Of a stretch of 57,480 nt of DNA, positions 10,623 to 20,280 are shown one piece after another; the stretch's first letter is position 1; each line of letters begins with the position of its first letter. The DNA is taken from assembly GCA_032718475.1 (NCBI GenBank), contig JAUCBJ010003524.1, positions 1 through 57,480 on the forward strand, given 5' to 3'. This stretch comes from Nemertoderma westbladi. Its lineage: Eukaryota; Xenacoelomorpha; Nemertodermatida; Nemertodermatidae. The position numbers and the translations under genes are program-made. The notes under the pieces are model-generated. The model did not search any database. It was not told the DNA's origin and was given only the letters and a program-made list of their open reading frames with translations.

Positions 10623-12688
10623 ATGCGTAGGCTGACTGTGCTGATTATGGTTTGATTGATTGATTGTTTTTTACACATAATTAAACCTTTTAAAATTCAC
10701 AATAATACATTTATAAAGATTACGTTACGATATTAGGCCTACAGTACAAGTAATAACACTAGATATTTAGGAGCACCAATACTGATTTATGTAGATAGTC
10801 AACTTATAAAATGTTTATTTACTTAAATAAAAGGTTCTGGTGTAAGGATAGCCTCATGAGGTATATACCTCGTTTCCATGAGGGTCCTATAATAATTTTC
10901 ATACTCTAATATTTAAAGCTAGTCAGACTGTGGTACCTAAGCTATATACTGTTAGGTATATTGCTGTATTGGGGTGGGGTTAGGAATAATCCATTTGTTT
11001 TAGCATTGAACTGTTGAATCCCCTTATTTATTATAAAACCATTGGAAATATTCGCAAATGCCGCTCCATTACTGTCTGATGTCTGAAACGCTCCCGACAG
11101 TCCGATGTATCTGGACCCGAGCAGCCGAGTTGCTTCAAGAGGTGATTAACGGGGGAATACTACGGAATTGCTTGTTTGTCAGTACGATTCTATTTGGGTA
11201 TTTACTACACTCAGACACTGGGAATACGGCGGTCGGTCAGATCGTAATGCGGGCCACTGCCAAGTTCATCATGCCTCACTCCGGTCACCCACCTTGGAGT
11301 GCGGTGGGAAGAGTCCCACTTACTGACTTACGTCGACGACTGGACGAATCGACGAGGATTGCGATCTGGGTTTAGCGGCGGCCCGGATCCTGGGATCGCC
11401 TGGGGGAAATGGTTGAACGTTGGGCAGACGTTATCGCACTGGATTACGTTCTCTGTGACGCGAAAGTGTGAAGCGAATTCGTTGTCGAATTGGGTCGGAA
11501 GCTGCGGGAATTCTACTGTTCTACGGGAGTAAACCGCAGCGGTCCGGTGACTCTGACTACGGACGGATACTACTGGGATAAGCAGGTATTTCGATCGAGT
11601 TTCTCGTATTCTCGATGCTCGAGGCGGATAGAGAGTTGGTTGTGTTGGGCGGTGTTGTTCAATTCTATCAAACATATTAAATAATTGGTAAAATAATAAA
11701 AACACACCAGATAAAGATACTGAGCTTATGGTAAAGAGATAGGCCGAACTTACAATTTCCAAATAGATTGTTCATATAATAAATATATTTTTGGTATTTG
11801 ATTTCAAGATAGGGGGGGGGGGGGGGGGGGGGGGAACTGGACGCAATAAAAATTCATCCCTCTCCAGGGGAAATTGGACGCAAATAACAACAGCTGATTA
11901 CTCTCAAAAATAAAACTGTAACCTGTTCTATTGTGTTTACTTTATTGTTTTGGTTAAAATAACGTGCCACTGTAACCTGCTCCTTTCCCAAAATTTAGAA
12001 ATTAATATTGAGGCGGGATATTAATTCGCCAAGATGGGATTTGCGTCCAGTCCCACCCCCCTCCTATCTCTTGATTTCACTAAAAAATAGAATACATTGC
12101 ATTTTACTGTTATAATTACTGTATTGAATAAAATAATTAATTGATTGTTTATTAAACCGTGCTAAGCACGTTGAACTGGAGCTCTAACAATTCCCCACTA
12201 GCGGCAGACAGGAACTGTAAAAGTCTCTGTAGAATTTCTAATTAAGCAATGCTCTTAGGTAACTACTACTAAATTTCAGATGAATCTGATCGTTGGTTCT
12301 ATAATTACAGCTATTTTTACGTTTCTGTTAATTCGCCCCCTAGCGGCAGACCGGGGAACTGTAGAAGTCTGTCTGTGTGTAGAATTTCTAAATTTTTTTA
12401 AGACTACAAGTGTACCAAGTTTGGTTCCATTTCATCCATGATTGACCGACTTATTAGCGTTCAAACATTCCTGCCACGAATAAAAGCTGCAGGAACTCGA
12501 GCGATAATTAATTTATTTATTATTAAATACTGTTTCAATTAAATTCTTTACGAAAATCTAGTCATCTTCTTTTAAATATGGACCCTGCATTCATGGAAAA
12601 TATAATATTTGATAATTCATCAGTCACCAGTCAGCCTACGCTAATTTCACAGCAAAGTCCTTGTCATGGCCTGTGTGTAGTAGGCCAT
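10623..12688. mobile_element. 2.07-kb insertion in tandem unit copy B, unclassified
   Basis: Copy A runs uninterrupted through this point, so 10623-12688 is an insertion. The decamer GGTACCACCC stands on both sides (10613-10622 and 12689-12698). A block beginning GCGTAGGCTGACTG at 10625 has an inverse near the right end (about 12614-12642), but the last 45 bp lie outside it, so the exact right end is uncertain. The interior has a GC-richer stretch (11050-11660) with short open frames on both strands that I cannot identify, a 23-G run (11812-11834) and a dispersed repeat copy (12230-12350). A MULE-type non-autonomous element is possible from the 10-bp repeat. Confidence 0.6.
12230..12350 (+). 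repeat. Dispersed repeat Z, copy 1
   Basis: It shares about 110 bp with 14997-15107 in the same orientation: TAGAATTTCTAATT, then AAATTTCAGATGAATCTGAT, GTTGGTTCTATAA and CGCCCCCTAGCGGC. A short echo of the last motif (CCCCACTAGCGGCAGAC) lies just upstream at 12190-12210. It is noncoding. Confidence 0.75.
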
Positions 12689-12914
12689 GGTACCACCCTA
12701 CTACCGGTACCGGCTGACCGGTGGCAACTAGCACTTGCACAGCAACAGCCCTACCGGCGATACACAGGTTGAAATTTATGTAGAGTTTGCTCAACAGTAC
12801 AGATATAAAATAGTTATCTAAATTATATATATTACTATTGACAAGTATTGAAATATATACCGTTATTCGTGTTATCAGTATTTGCAACATCTGACATTGA
12901 AGAGGTGAGAGAAG

Positions 12915-13373
12915 ATGAATACCGACACTCAACAAAACCAACGCTTATCACAGGTCGGTATGGTTACCTCGAAACCGGCGCGACTGTCCACTCGAATACA
13001 ACTTCAAAACACAAACGCCAACAATAAACTGAAAGCGAATCGAACGTCTTCAGAAGAATCTGTCATTGGGACGAAGAAAAGGAAGCCGAAACCACGGGAA
13101 TGGACCACAGCTAAGATTGAATGCTCCCATTGTCAGAGTTCCTGGACCGAAATTGAAACACCAATTGCCGATGGGCTTGATCTCTCAAACCAAAACTTCC
13201 TCTGCGGGGTTTGCGCGGCAGTAAAGATTGAAAGTCTGGAAGCTGGCATCCCTAGGTATTATTATTATAAAGAGCGTCAGCCTGCGTTTAATAAATATAT
13301 TTTAATACAAAACAGGTCGAACGCAAAGAGGCTTATAATGAAGACGAGTACTGCATTGATTATATTCCTATAA
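12915..13373 (+). CDS. C2C2 zinc-finger protein of the tandem unit, copy B
   Basis: This 152-residue frame is almost identical to 4271-4729; the only residue change seen is D4 for G4. It has the same basic N-terminus (KKRKPKPR), the same finger pairs (ECSHC, LCGVC) and the same probable read-through into an intron. Here the upstream sequence is uninterrupted: TTGCAACATCTGACATTG leads directly to the ATG, whereas copy A has a MITE about 30 bp upstream. The possible 3' exon at about 13316-13441 is conserved too. Near-perfect coding identity contrasts with indels in the flanking DNA (about 12720-12775 and the G-rich tract). The function is unknown. Confidence 0.55.
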   Translation: MNTDTQQNQRLSQVGMVTSKPARLSTRIQLQNTNANNKLKANRTSSEESVIGTKKRKPKPREWTTAKIECSHCQSSWTEIETPIADGLDLSNQNFLCGVCAAVKIESLEAGIPRYYYYKERQPAFNKYILIQNRSNAKRLIMKTSTALIIFL

Positions 13374-13614
13374 ACCACCTGGCTTTGCATATTGAACGTG
13401 CGTTTGGAAATAAGTTCGTGCTACCCTTCCGTGGGTGGTAGATGTCGCGGTTATGTATTGGTGGGTGGGAAGGGAGGGGGGGGGGGGGGTGCAGATTAAA
13501 AGGGGTGAACACGTACTGTCCCCCTTTCTTTGATTAATTGGTGGTGTTGGTTAATCTCTCATAACCTGATTTTGTGATACAGTCGCACAATTTTAATTTG
13601 TATCTCATAACTGG

Positions 13615-13647
13615 GCCTCGTGCTGCGCGAAGGCCCCACGAACGTGT
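13615..13647 (+). repeat. 33-bp perfect inverted repeat, left arm
   Basis: This is the 3' end of tandem unit copy B (CCTCGTGCTGCGCGAAGG, then CCCCACGAACGTGT). It matches 14493-14525 exactly in inverse orientation over 33 bp. Weaker inverse similarity extends about 65 bp upstream (the GATACAG and TTTTAATTTGTA blocks), so two relatives of the unit's 3' tail face each other about 850 bp apart. Confidence 0.95.
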
Positions 13648-14492
13648 AACATTTGGTGTTCGATTTAAATATAGTAGAAACCATTTTCATGCTCGAGTAG
13701 GAATATTTTTGCTTGATTTGGCGGAAATAAGGTGGTGAAATAGAAATACAAGAGCCTTGATTGTAATGTGGGAAAACTTATTATAGTTAATAAGTTAATT
13801 TATTTTTAGATTTTGAACTTAAAGGGGCAACATTTTGTTAAATATTATAGTACCCCATATCCGATAATTTTATTTGCAGGGGCCGGTTGCATAAAACCGA
13901 CTTATCTCTAAGTTCGACTTAACTTTAAGATAAGTCCATTCCGTTAACTAAGTCAGTTTAAAAAAAAATATGATAATATAAGTGCGACTTAAATATATAA
14001 CTTGAGTCATAAAAGATAAGGGAGGTAGGGTACCTTAAGTGCGATAAGTTTCACTTAAAATCTGAGAACGTTCTAGTGTTTATATAGTTGGGATAGCAAC
14101 ACTAAGCTTATTATTATGGTTTTTATACAGTATCTGTCGCACTATAGTTAGAGGCATACTACTGTCGTTATAAAGCATATATCTGCATACTGTTTATTAA
14201 TAAATCGAGAAATTAGGGTTGTACAGTAGTTCCACCCATCATGGTTTGGTTACATTTTGTGCCCATACGTAGTTGAGTACTCATCCTCCGAGATTGACGC
14301 GCGTTGCCGCCAATTGCACCTTCCGCGACATTTAGTATATTTAAAACTAAATAAATAAATTCTGATTCAAAATTTTGAATCAGAATTTATCACAAAATCC
14401 ATATCTCTAAGCTTTTTTGTATACTTTATTTAATTATCGAGATATAATATTGTAAGTAAAGGTGCGTTAACATAACACATGTGCATGTAAGG
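13648..14492. other. Spacer between inverted arms, no gene
   Basis: AT-rich DNA without a supported gene. At about 13879 a GGGGCCGGTTGCATAAAA block followed by repeated ACTTAAG/CTTAAC-type words looks like one end of a MITE, but I cannot find its partner. A long perfect palindrome is at 14355-14390. Confidence 0.5.
14355..14390. repeat. 36-bp perfect palindrome
   Basis: Bases 14355-14372 are the exact reverse complement of 14373-14390, with no spacer. The half-site reads ATAAATTCTGATTCAAAA. It could extrude as a cruciform. No further symmetry continues outside it, so it is not the centre of a larger inverted repeat. Confidence 0.95.
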
Positions 14493-14912
14493 ACACGTTC
14501 GTGGGGCCTTCGCGCAGCACGAGGCACAACCATAGGTTACAAATTAAAATTATTCAATTCTACTGTATCATAAAATCGGCATTTAAGAAATTTAACCAAA
14601 CCGCTAATAAATCGAAGAAATGGGCACAGTTCCTCACGCTTTTTCAAATCTCCACCCCAACACAAAAGCACACAGGGTACCTGTACGAGAGATTGATGAT
14701 AGTTGACACGGCAATTAACACAAAATTTACTAATAGACATTTAGTAGATCTATATACCAGTAGACATTTAGCTACCAATACCATTAAAGGATGCAAGTCA
14801 TAGATACTCATGGCTAGTAGTCCCTTTAGACGCAAAATGCCCTTGCCCCAATGTGGGGTTCGAACCCACGACCTCTGGAGAAACGTGAATTCAATGTAAC
14901 TACTACGCGAGA
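14493..14912 (-). mobile_element. tRNA-derived SINE with the tandem-unit 3' tail
   Basis: Read on the minus strand it begins with a tRNA-like head: an A-box-like TCGCGTAGTAGTTACAT near 14890-14908 and a strong B box GGGTTCGAACCCC near 14854-14867, followed by CATTGGGGCAAGGGCATT. The body (about 14520-14820) ends in about 200 bp related to the 3' tail of the tandem zinc-finger unit, closing with the 33-bp block at 14525-14493. Sharing a 3' tail with another element is typical of SINEs that borrow a partner's machinery. That the head and tail are one element is inferred from adjacency. No intact tRNA cloverleaf is claimed. Confidence 0.65.
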
Positions 14913-14996
14913 TGGAACTGAAACATTTTACAGATACGTGTTGTCTGCGTACACAAGGTCGCGGTCGCAGATACGGAATATCCGGGATAATATGTT

Positions 14997-15107
14997 TAGA
15001 ATTTCTAATTCAGCTCATTGTTACGACTAACAAATTTCAGATGAATCTGATGGTTGGTTCTATAAGTACAGCTACTTTTATGTTTCTGCCAATCGCCCCC
15101 TAGCGGC
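14997..15107 (+). repeat. Dispersed repeat Z, copy 2
   Basis: This is a direct relative of 12230-12350, sharing AAATTTCAGATGAATCTGAT and ending CGCCCCCTAGCGGC. It is noncoding. Confidence 0.75.
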
Positions 15108-15300
15108 GTTATGTGAATATTCAGTTCTAACAGATTCAGACAGCTTCAAACAGAATCAGATAACATCCAACACTCTTAACTCCCAACTTTCTGGCCACTA
15201 GGATACTACGGAGTAAAAGTGTCTGAAACTACAATGTCGGGCGAGCCATGATTAGTGAGCGATGCCTCTAGCACACAATTTTCATCAATATATAGGGCCA

Positions 15301-15422
15301 AATGTCCGTCCTGTCTCCGTCCGCCCGTACGTCTGTCACTCCTTCTGTCTGTCTGTCCGTCCATCCGTCTGTCAGTCCGTCTGTCTGTCTGTCCGTCCAT
15401 CCCTTTGTCCGTCCGTCTGTCA
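15301..15422 (+). repeat. Tetranucleotide microsatellite (CTGT/CCGT)n
   Basis: An imperfect array of CTGT, CCGT and CCAT tetramers of about 120 bp. It opens reading frames on both strands, such as serine/leucine-rich and aspartate/arginine-rich runs, which I reject as genes. Confidence 0.9.
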
Positions 15423-15708
15423 CCGGATGTTCAAAGAAACATAGAAGAATTGAAAAAAAGGGGTGAGTAATACATATAAAGGATAAATCGCGAACATATG
15501 CTTCATTCCTGCGCCGTTTTTTTTTAAAGTGATGTTCGTGGATAGTGGTGCTGCTGGCTTGATTGGAAACAATTCTGGTGTTGTGAGTCATTCTACTGTG
15601 GTCGATGTTATTGGTGTGGGAGAGGTAGAACAATGGGATTAAAATGATATACCACATGGGGGTAAGGAAATCACGTCAACCAGTACTGAGAATCTTTATG
15701 ATGCTTCT

Positions 15709-15969
15709 GTGTGGGCGCCACTGACGAATATACAACAACTAGGATCGTCGTTAATGGCTGCTAACAAATCATCTACAGAGAAACGCAATTCAGATATCAA
15801 GAGAAGCGCACCCGATAATCGAAAGCTGCAGCAAAAGTTGCTAGAAGAGCAATTATTTTGTTTAGTTCAAGAAAATCGTGCAGTAATAGAAGAAAAACGT
15901 GGACTAGTGAAGAAAAAAAGACGTCTCCTAGATCTTAAAATTGCGTTGGCTGAAAATGAACTTAGTTGA
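15709..15969 (+). pseudogene. Remnant of the Harbinger accessory (Myb/SANT-like) protein
   Basis: The open frame encodes 86 residues. The last 45 (KLQQKLLEEQ, ENRAVIEEKR, RRLLDLKIAL) form a charged coiled coil like the C-terminus of the DNA-binding partner of Harbinger transposases. The N-terminal DNA-binding domain is not visible. Open sequence upstream (about 15540-15640) reads protein-like in another register but is interrupted. Assignment rests on the coiled coil and the neighbouring transposase, and a fragment of an unrelated protein is possible. Confidence 0.45.
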
Positions 15970-16401
15970 AATTCTGCTAGCACTATTGACCTTAACGCTT
16001 TCACTATTGGAGGCATCGGTTGAAAATTGATTTTCGAACTTTATATTGTATTGTATAAAGCTCACTTAATTATATTTTTTATATTGTATAATAAATTATT
16101 GTATTATATATATAATTATAATTATATATTATTACTTACAGTACATGCAGTATTATGTTTGTGACATTTAGTAATATTTTATTAACTTGAATTATATTTT
16201 TGCTATCGCGATGCTTCATAAAATTAGAATTATGAAAGTGAACAAAGTAGCAAATTATCCATTCAAGTTGTTTATTGTAATATTAGTTTCATATTGTAAC
16301 TGTCACCGGTAATGTCTGACTGTCACAGTTAGGCACAGCATACAGCCGGAATATGTTATGTTGCTATTATGTTACAAAATATGCCTTTTGTGTTTTGTTG
16401 A

Positions 16402-17325
16402 TTAAATGAAATGGTTAATTATATGAACTCTATAACAGAATCCATTCTCTGGTCCATCATACACAATGCCCATATCAAATGGCACAGGATCTGGAGGCAA
16501 ATTCTCAAAGTTATGATTTTCTCCTCTTTCAACAGCGATGTTGTGTAACACAATACAAGCACCAATGACTCGACAGGCACGCACTGGTGGTAGTCTTAGT
16601 CCATTGTGCAGTGCTGGAAACCTTCGTTTTAATATTCCGAAGGAACGTTCAATTACAGACCGTGTAGATTTGTGCTTCCTATTATATCGTTCTTGATTCA
16701 CAGTATTTGGGTAAGTCAATGGGGTCATGAGCCACGGCTTGCATCCATACCCTCTGTCACCTAATAATATTCCCCTTTTTTCACCTCTGTCAAACTCCTG
16801 GCCAATCAAATTGTTCTGTAAAATTCGAGAGTCATGGGCTGATCTTGGCCAATTGGCGACAACATTAAGAAATTTATTATTTGCATCGCATATACCTTGA
16901 ACATTAATCAAAATGGTAATTCTTACGATTCACGAAATCGGGCTCATTCGAGCCCCTGGGTGCGTCTATCCAAACGTGGGTTCCATCAATACATGCCACA
17001 ACGTGCAGAAAGTGAGCAATACTATAAAAATCCTGCATTAATGCTTGCACTGCTTTTTCTGTCTGTGGGAACTGAACAAATATATTAATTCTTCTACATA
17101 ATGCGTCAGATACCCTTTGTATTATTTGCGAAACCGTTGATTTATGACATTGCGTGGTGTCCCCAACAATAATTTGGAAAGATCCTGTTGCGTAAAAACG
17201 AAGTGCGACTGCAAGTTGCAATTCTGCACTAAGTACATGCGTTTTGTTGGGTGTGAAATATCATGACGAATTAAATCCGATTTAACACAGAGTAGTTTAT
17301 ATCCGCCTCAATCATCGAACTCCAT
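16402..17325 (-). pseudogene. PIF/Harbinger transposase, broken
   Basis: HARBI1-like nuclease. On the minus strand a start lies at 17325, followed by an in-frame TGA at codon 6 (17310-17308). A frame change near 17243 leads into the 16904-17221 frame, which holds the helical N-domain (FYATGSFQIIVGD) and the first catalytic Asp in ACIDGTHV (residue 79 of that frame). A single extra base near 16909 shifts the frame again. The 16402-16911 frame then holds the second Asp in GDRGYG (residue 52) and the Glu in RSVIERSFGILKRRF (residue 88), with a normal C-terminus. All three catalytic residues survive, but one stop and two frame shifts make it inactive unless these are sequencing errors. Family members are about 340-400 residues, which fits. 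Confidence 0.9.
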
Positions 17326-17330
17326 GTCAG

Positions 17331-17663
17331 TTATGCGGCCTGATCCTTCGGTTGTTGCGTGATTTATAACAGAGGCATCAGATTGGAAAGTTAGGGAGGA
17401 CTACTACTGAGCTCCAATGATTCAACACTTGAAACCTTGTTTTTTATTTACCCACACTTGTTTTTTTTACCCCATTTTAGAGTAAATAAAAAACATCACC
17501 TTTTAGACCCTAATTTCTTTAACTATATGTAATGTGATATTGTTTGATGATCATTAAATTAAATTTTTTATTAGCTTTCAGGAAATACCAAATTTATTTA
17601 ATTCCATGGAATATTTACAATTTTATTGACAAAAAACTGAAATTTGTTTTTTTTACCCCTAAT
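17331..17663. other. No gene seen
   Basis: AT-rich sequence with several TTTTTTTTACCCC words (about 17460 and 17650). I see no coding or structured element. Confidence 0.5.
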
Positions 17664-18782
17664 GACTATATACTACTCATCAAGGCGCATCGTGTGGGAT
17701 AGGTCACATGTTTGGGAAAAATCTGGTTTCTATGGTAACGGCCTTCAAAAAAGTCTATGTATCAAAGTCAATATTTGAAACTCTATTTGTAGGAAAACTA
17801 TAATAGATAAAACTTGGTGTTTCTCAACTCAACACTATAATTGAGTACTATAAACTATTGAGGTTAAATAGAAATTCCAGTTAACTTGGCAACCGGGATA
17901 AACAGATGTTAAAATTTATAAAATGTTAATTTGAAACTTAAGCTTAAGGTGTTATGACTTGGGACCAATCCCTACCCCACTATATAACTTATTCTGCGTC
18001 CGAATTTTATTGTTCTACTTTGTAGTTACCATGACAACCGCTGAAAACAGATGTTTTTAAAAAAAAATAACTCATTTTGACATAGACTTCGGGATAAAAT
18101 TTCACGAAACTAGGTATGTGTTATCTGGACCACTAGTTGGAACTTTTAGTGAAACTCAAATCATTCCAGAAACATCTAGTTATCGTGGTAACTGGAGTTT
18201 ATTAAAGTCTATATCGTTCAAGTCAATATTCATAACTCTATTTGTAGCAAAACTGTAATATATATAAACTTGGGGCTTTGCAACTCATCTATAAGGTCCA
18301 TAGCAGAGCCGATTGAGGTGAAAAGGAAAATCCAGTTACCTAGGCAACAAGACTAAACAGATGTTAACATTTATAAAATGATAATTTGAAGCACTAGTTA
18401 ATAGTATTATGACTTGGGACCAAGACCTCTACCCCCACTATATGACTTATTATACATCCGAATTACATTGTTCTATTTTTCAGTTTCCCTGACAACCACT
18501 GCAAACAGATGCATTTTGATAGAAAATCGGTAATTTGGACATAAACTACAATATTTTCTGAAACTCGGTATATGTGTTGTTATCTGAACCACAATCTGGA
18601 CTAAATCTTAGCTTTTATCAAATGTTAAACCAACAGTTCCAGAGAACTCTAGTTGCCACGGGAATAGAAGTTAATTATTGGCAAATGCTACTAAACTAGG
18701 CTAAGCAACGAACCAAAGTGTGGCCGTTTGTTTAATTTTCCTTAGCTTCGTGGTGGCATTTCCTTAAGGAAAAGTCTTTCTA
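17664..18782 (-). mobile_element. X-box repeat element, inverted copy (3' truncated)
   Basis: This is a minus-strand copy of the 1.27-kb family at 46007-55479. Its 5' end is at 18782 (TAC|TAGAAAG, then CCACGAAGCTAAGGAAAAT at about 18755-18735), and internal units run down to about 17664, where the last 120 bp or so including the 3' hairpin are missing. Unit boundaries still carry degenerate GTTACCATGACAAC-type motifs. It is more diverged than the cluster copies, so the family has been active over a long time or in several bursts. Confidence 0.85.
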
Positions 18783-19045
18783 GTACAGTATTATTTTACA
18801 GTATCATTTAGGAAGTTTGTTAACTTTTTCGTGTTGTTTAGTGCAGGCAGACATCCTGTATTAATATTATTATAGATTCTATTTATAATAAATCGACTTA
18901 TTTATGGTCTACCTCCAGCTACTCTTATATTGTTATACTTTAATAACGAACCTGTCTTTAGACAGGCTAGTTTTTCTCTAAAGCTGGGGACGGCAATAAC
19001 ACGATATATGTATGAGGGAGAGATATATGTTTGTACGTATGTATG

Positions 19046-19330
19046 TATATAACATAGCTTATAACATAGCATAGCATATCATTGCATTGCATTGCATAGC
19101 ATAGCATAGCATAGCATAGCATAGCATAGCATAGCATAGCATAGCTTATTACATAGCATAGCCTAGCATAACATAGCATATCATAGCATAGCTTATTACA
19201 TAGCATAGCCTAGCATAACATACATAGCATAGCATAGGTTATTACATAGCATAGCCTAGCATAACATAGCATAGCATGGCAACATATGATAGCATAACAT
19301 AGAATAGCATAGCATAGCATAATATAGCTT
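19046..19330 (+). repeat. Pentamer satellite, (CATAG)n section
   Basis: Irregular CATAG repeats with interspersed TTATTACATAG, CATAACATAG and CATTG variants form the ragged left end of the large satellite. Confidence 0.95.
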
Positions 19331-19413
19331 ATAACATAACATAACATAACATAACATAACATAACATAACATAACATAACATAACATAACATAACATAAC
19401 ATAACATAACATA
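19331..19413 (+). repeat. Pentamer satellite, (CATAA)n section
   Basis: About 16 perfect CATAA units. The change from the previous section is G to A. At its right edge the unit becomes CACGA by a TA to CG double transition. Confidence 0.97.
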
Positions 19414-20280
19414 ACACGACACGACACGACACGACACGACACGACACGACACGACACGACACGACACGACACGACACGACACGACACGACACGACACGAC
19501 ACGACACGACACGACACGACACGACACGACACGACACGACACGACACGACACGACACGACACGACACGACACGACACGACACGACACGACACGACACGAC
19601 ACGACACGACACGACACGACACGACACGACACGACACGACACGACACGACACGACACGACACGACACGACACGACACGACACGACACGACACGACACGAC
19701 ACGACACGACACGACACGACACGACACGACACGACACGACACGACACGACACGACACGACACGACACGACACGACACGACACGACACGACACGACACGAC
19801 ACGACACGACACGACACGACACGACACGACACGACACGACACGACACGACACGACACGACACGACACGACACGACACGACACGACACGACACGACACGAC
19901 ACGACACGACACGACACGACACGACACGACACGACACGACACGACACGACACGACACGACACGACACGACACGACACGACACGACACGACACGACACGAC
20001 ACGACACGACACGACACGACACGACACGACACGACACGACACGACACGACACGACACGACACGACACGACACGACACGACACGACACGACACGACACGAC
20101 ACGACACGACACGACACGACACGACACGACACGACACGACACGACACGACACGACACGACACGACACGACACGACACGACACGACACGACACGACACGAC
20201 ACGACACGACACGACACGACACGACACGACACGACACGACACGACACGACACGACACGACACGACACGACACGACACGAC
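19414..20280 (+). repeat. Pentamer satellite, (CACGA)n section
   Basis: About 174 pentamers, apparently without a single mismatch. The + strand has no T from here to 23202. Each unit has one CpG. Confidence 0.97.

Larger units (their letters stand above)
5000..13647 (+). repeat. Large tandem unit, copy B (interrupted by two insertions)
   Basis: This is the second copy of the 3011-4999 unit. The match to copy A runs from 5003 to 5207, is broken by the Mutator-like element, resumes at 10227 and continues to about 10622, is broken again by 10623-12688, and resumes at about 12689 to the terminal GAAGGCCCCACGAACGTGT at 13647. It lacks the MITE seen in copy A, so the MITE arrived after the duplication or was not in the amplified template. 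Near identity of the coding part, against diverged flanks, points to recent duplication, gene conversion or selection on the frame. Confidence 0.8.
15530..17330. mobile_element. PIF/Harbinger element, decayed
   Basis: It contains a minus-strand Harbinger-type transposase (16402-17325) and, divergently placed, a plus-strand remnant of a small coiled-coil protein (15709-15969). Two-gene organisation (transposase plus a Myb/SANT-like partner) is standard for PIF/Harbinger. I could not find the short TIRs or the 3-bp target duplication, so the ends given are only the coding limits. Confidence 0.7.

Noticed and set aside
11058-11762. Overlapping 64-144 codon frames on both strands in the 2.07-kb insertion
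   Set aside because: Composition hints at coding relics, but I could not choose a strand or recognise a family, so no gene is called.
14840-14912. Functional tRNA gene on the minus strand
   Set aside because: The B box is strong, but the acceptor stem does not close and the sequence continues as a SINE body.
15206-15657. Frames over the CTGT/CCGT microsatellite
   Set aside because: Low-complexity translations (SVCPSV, RRTDRRMDG).
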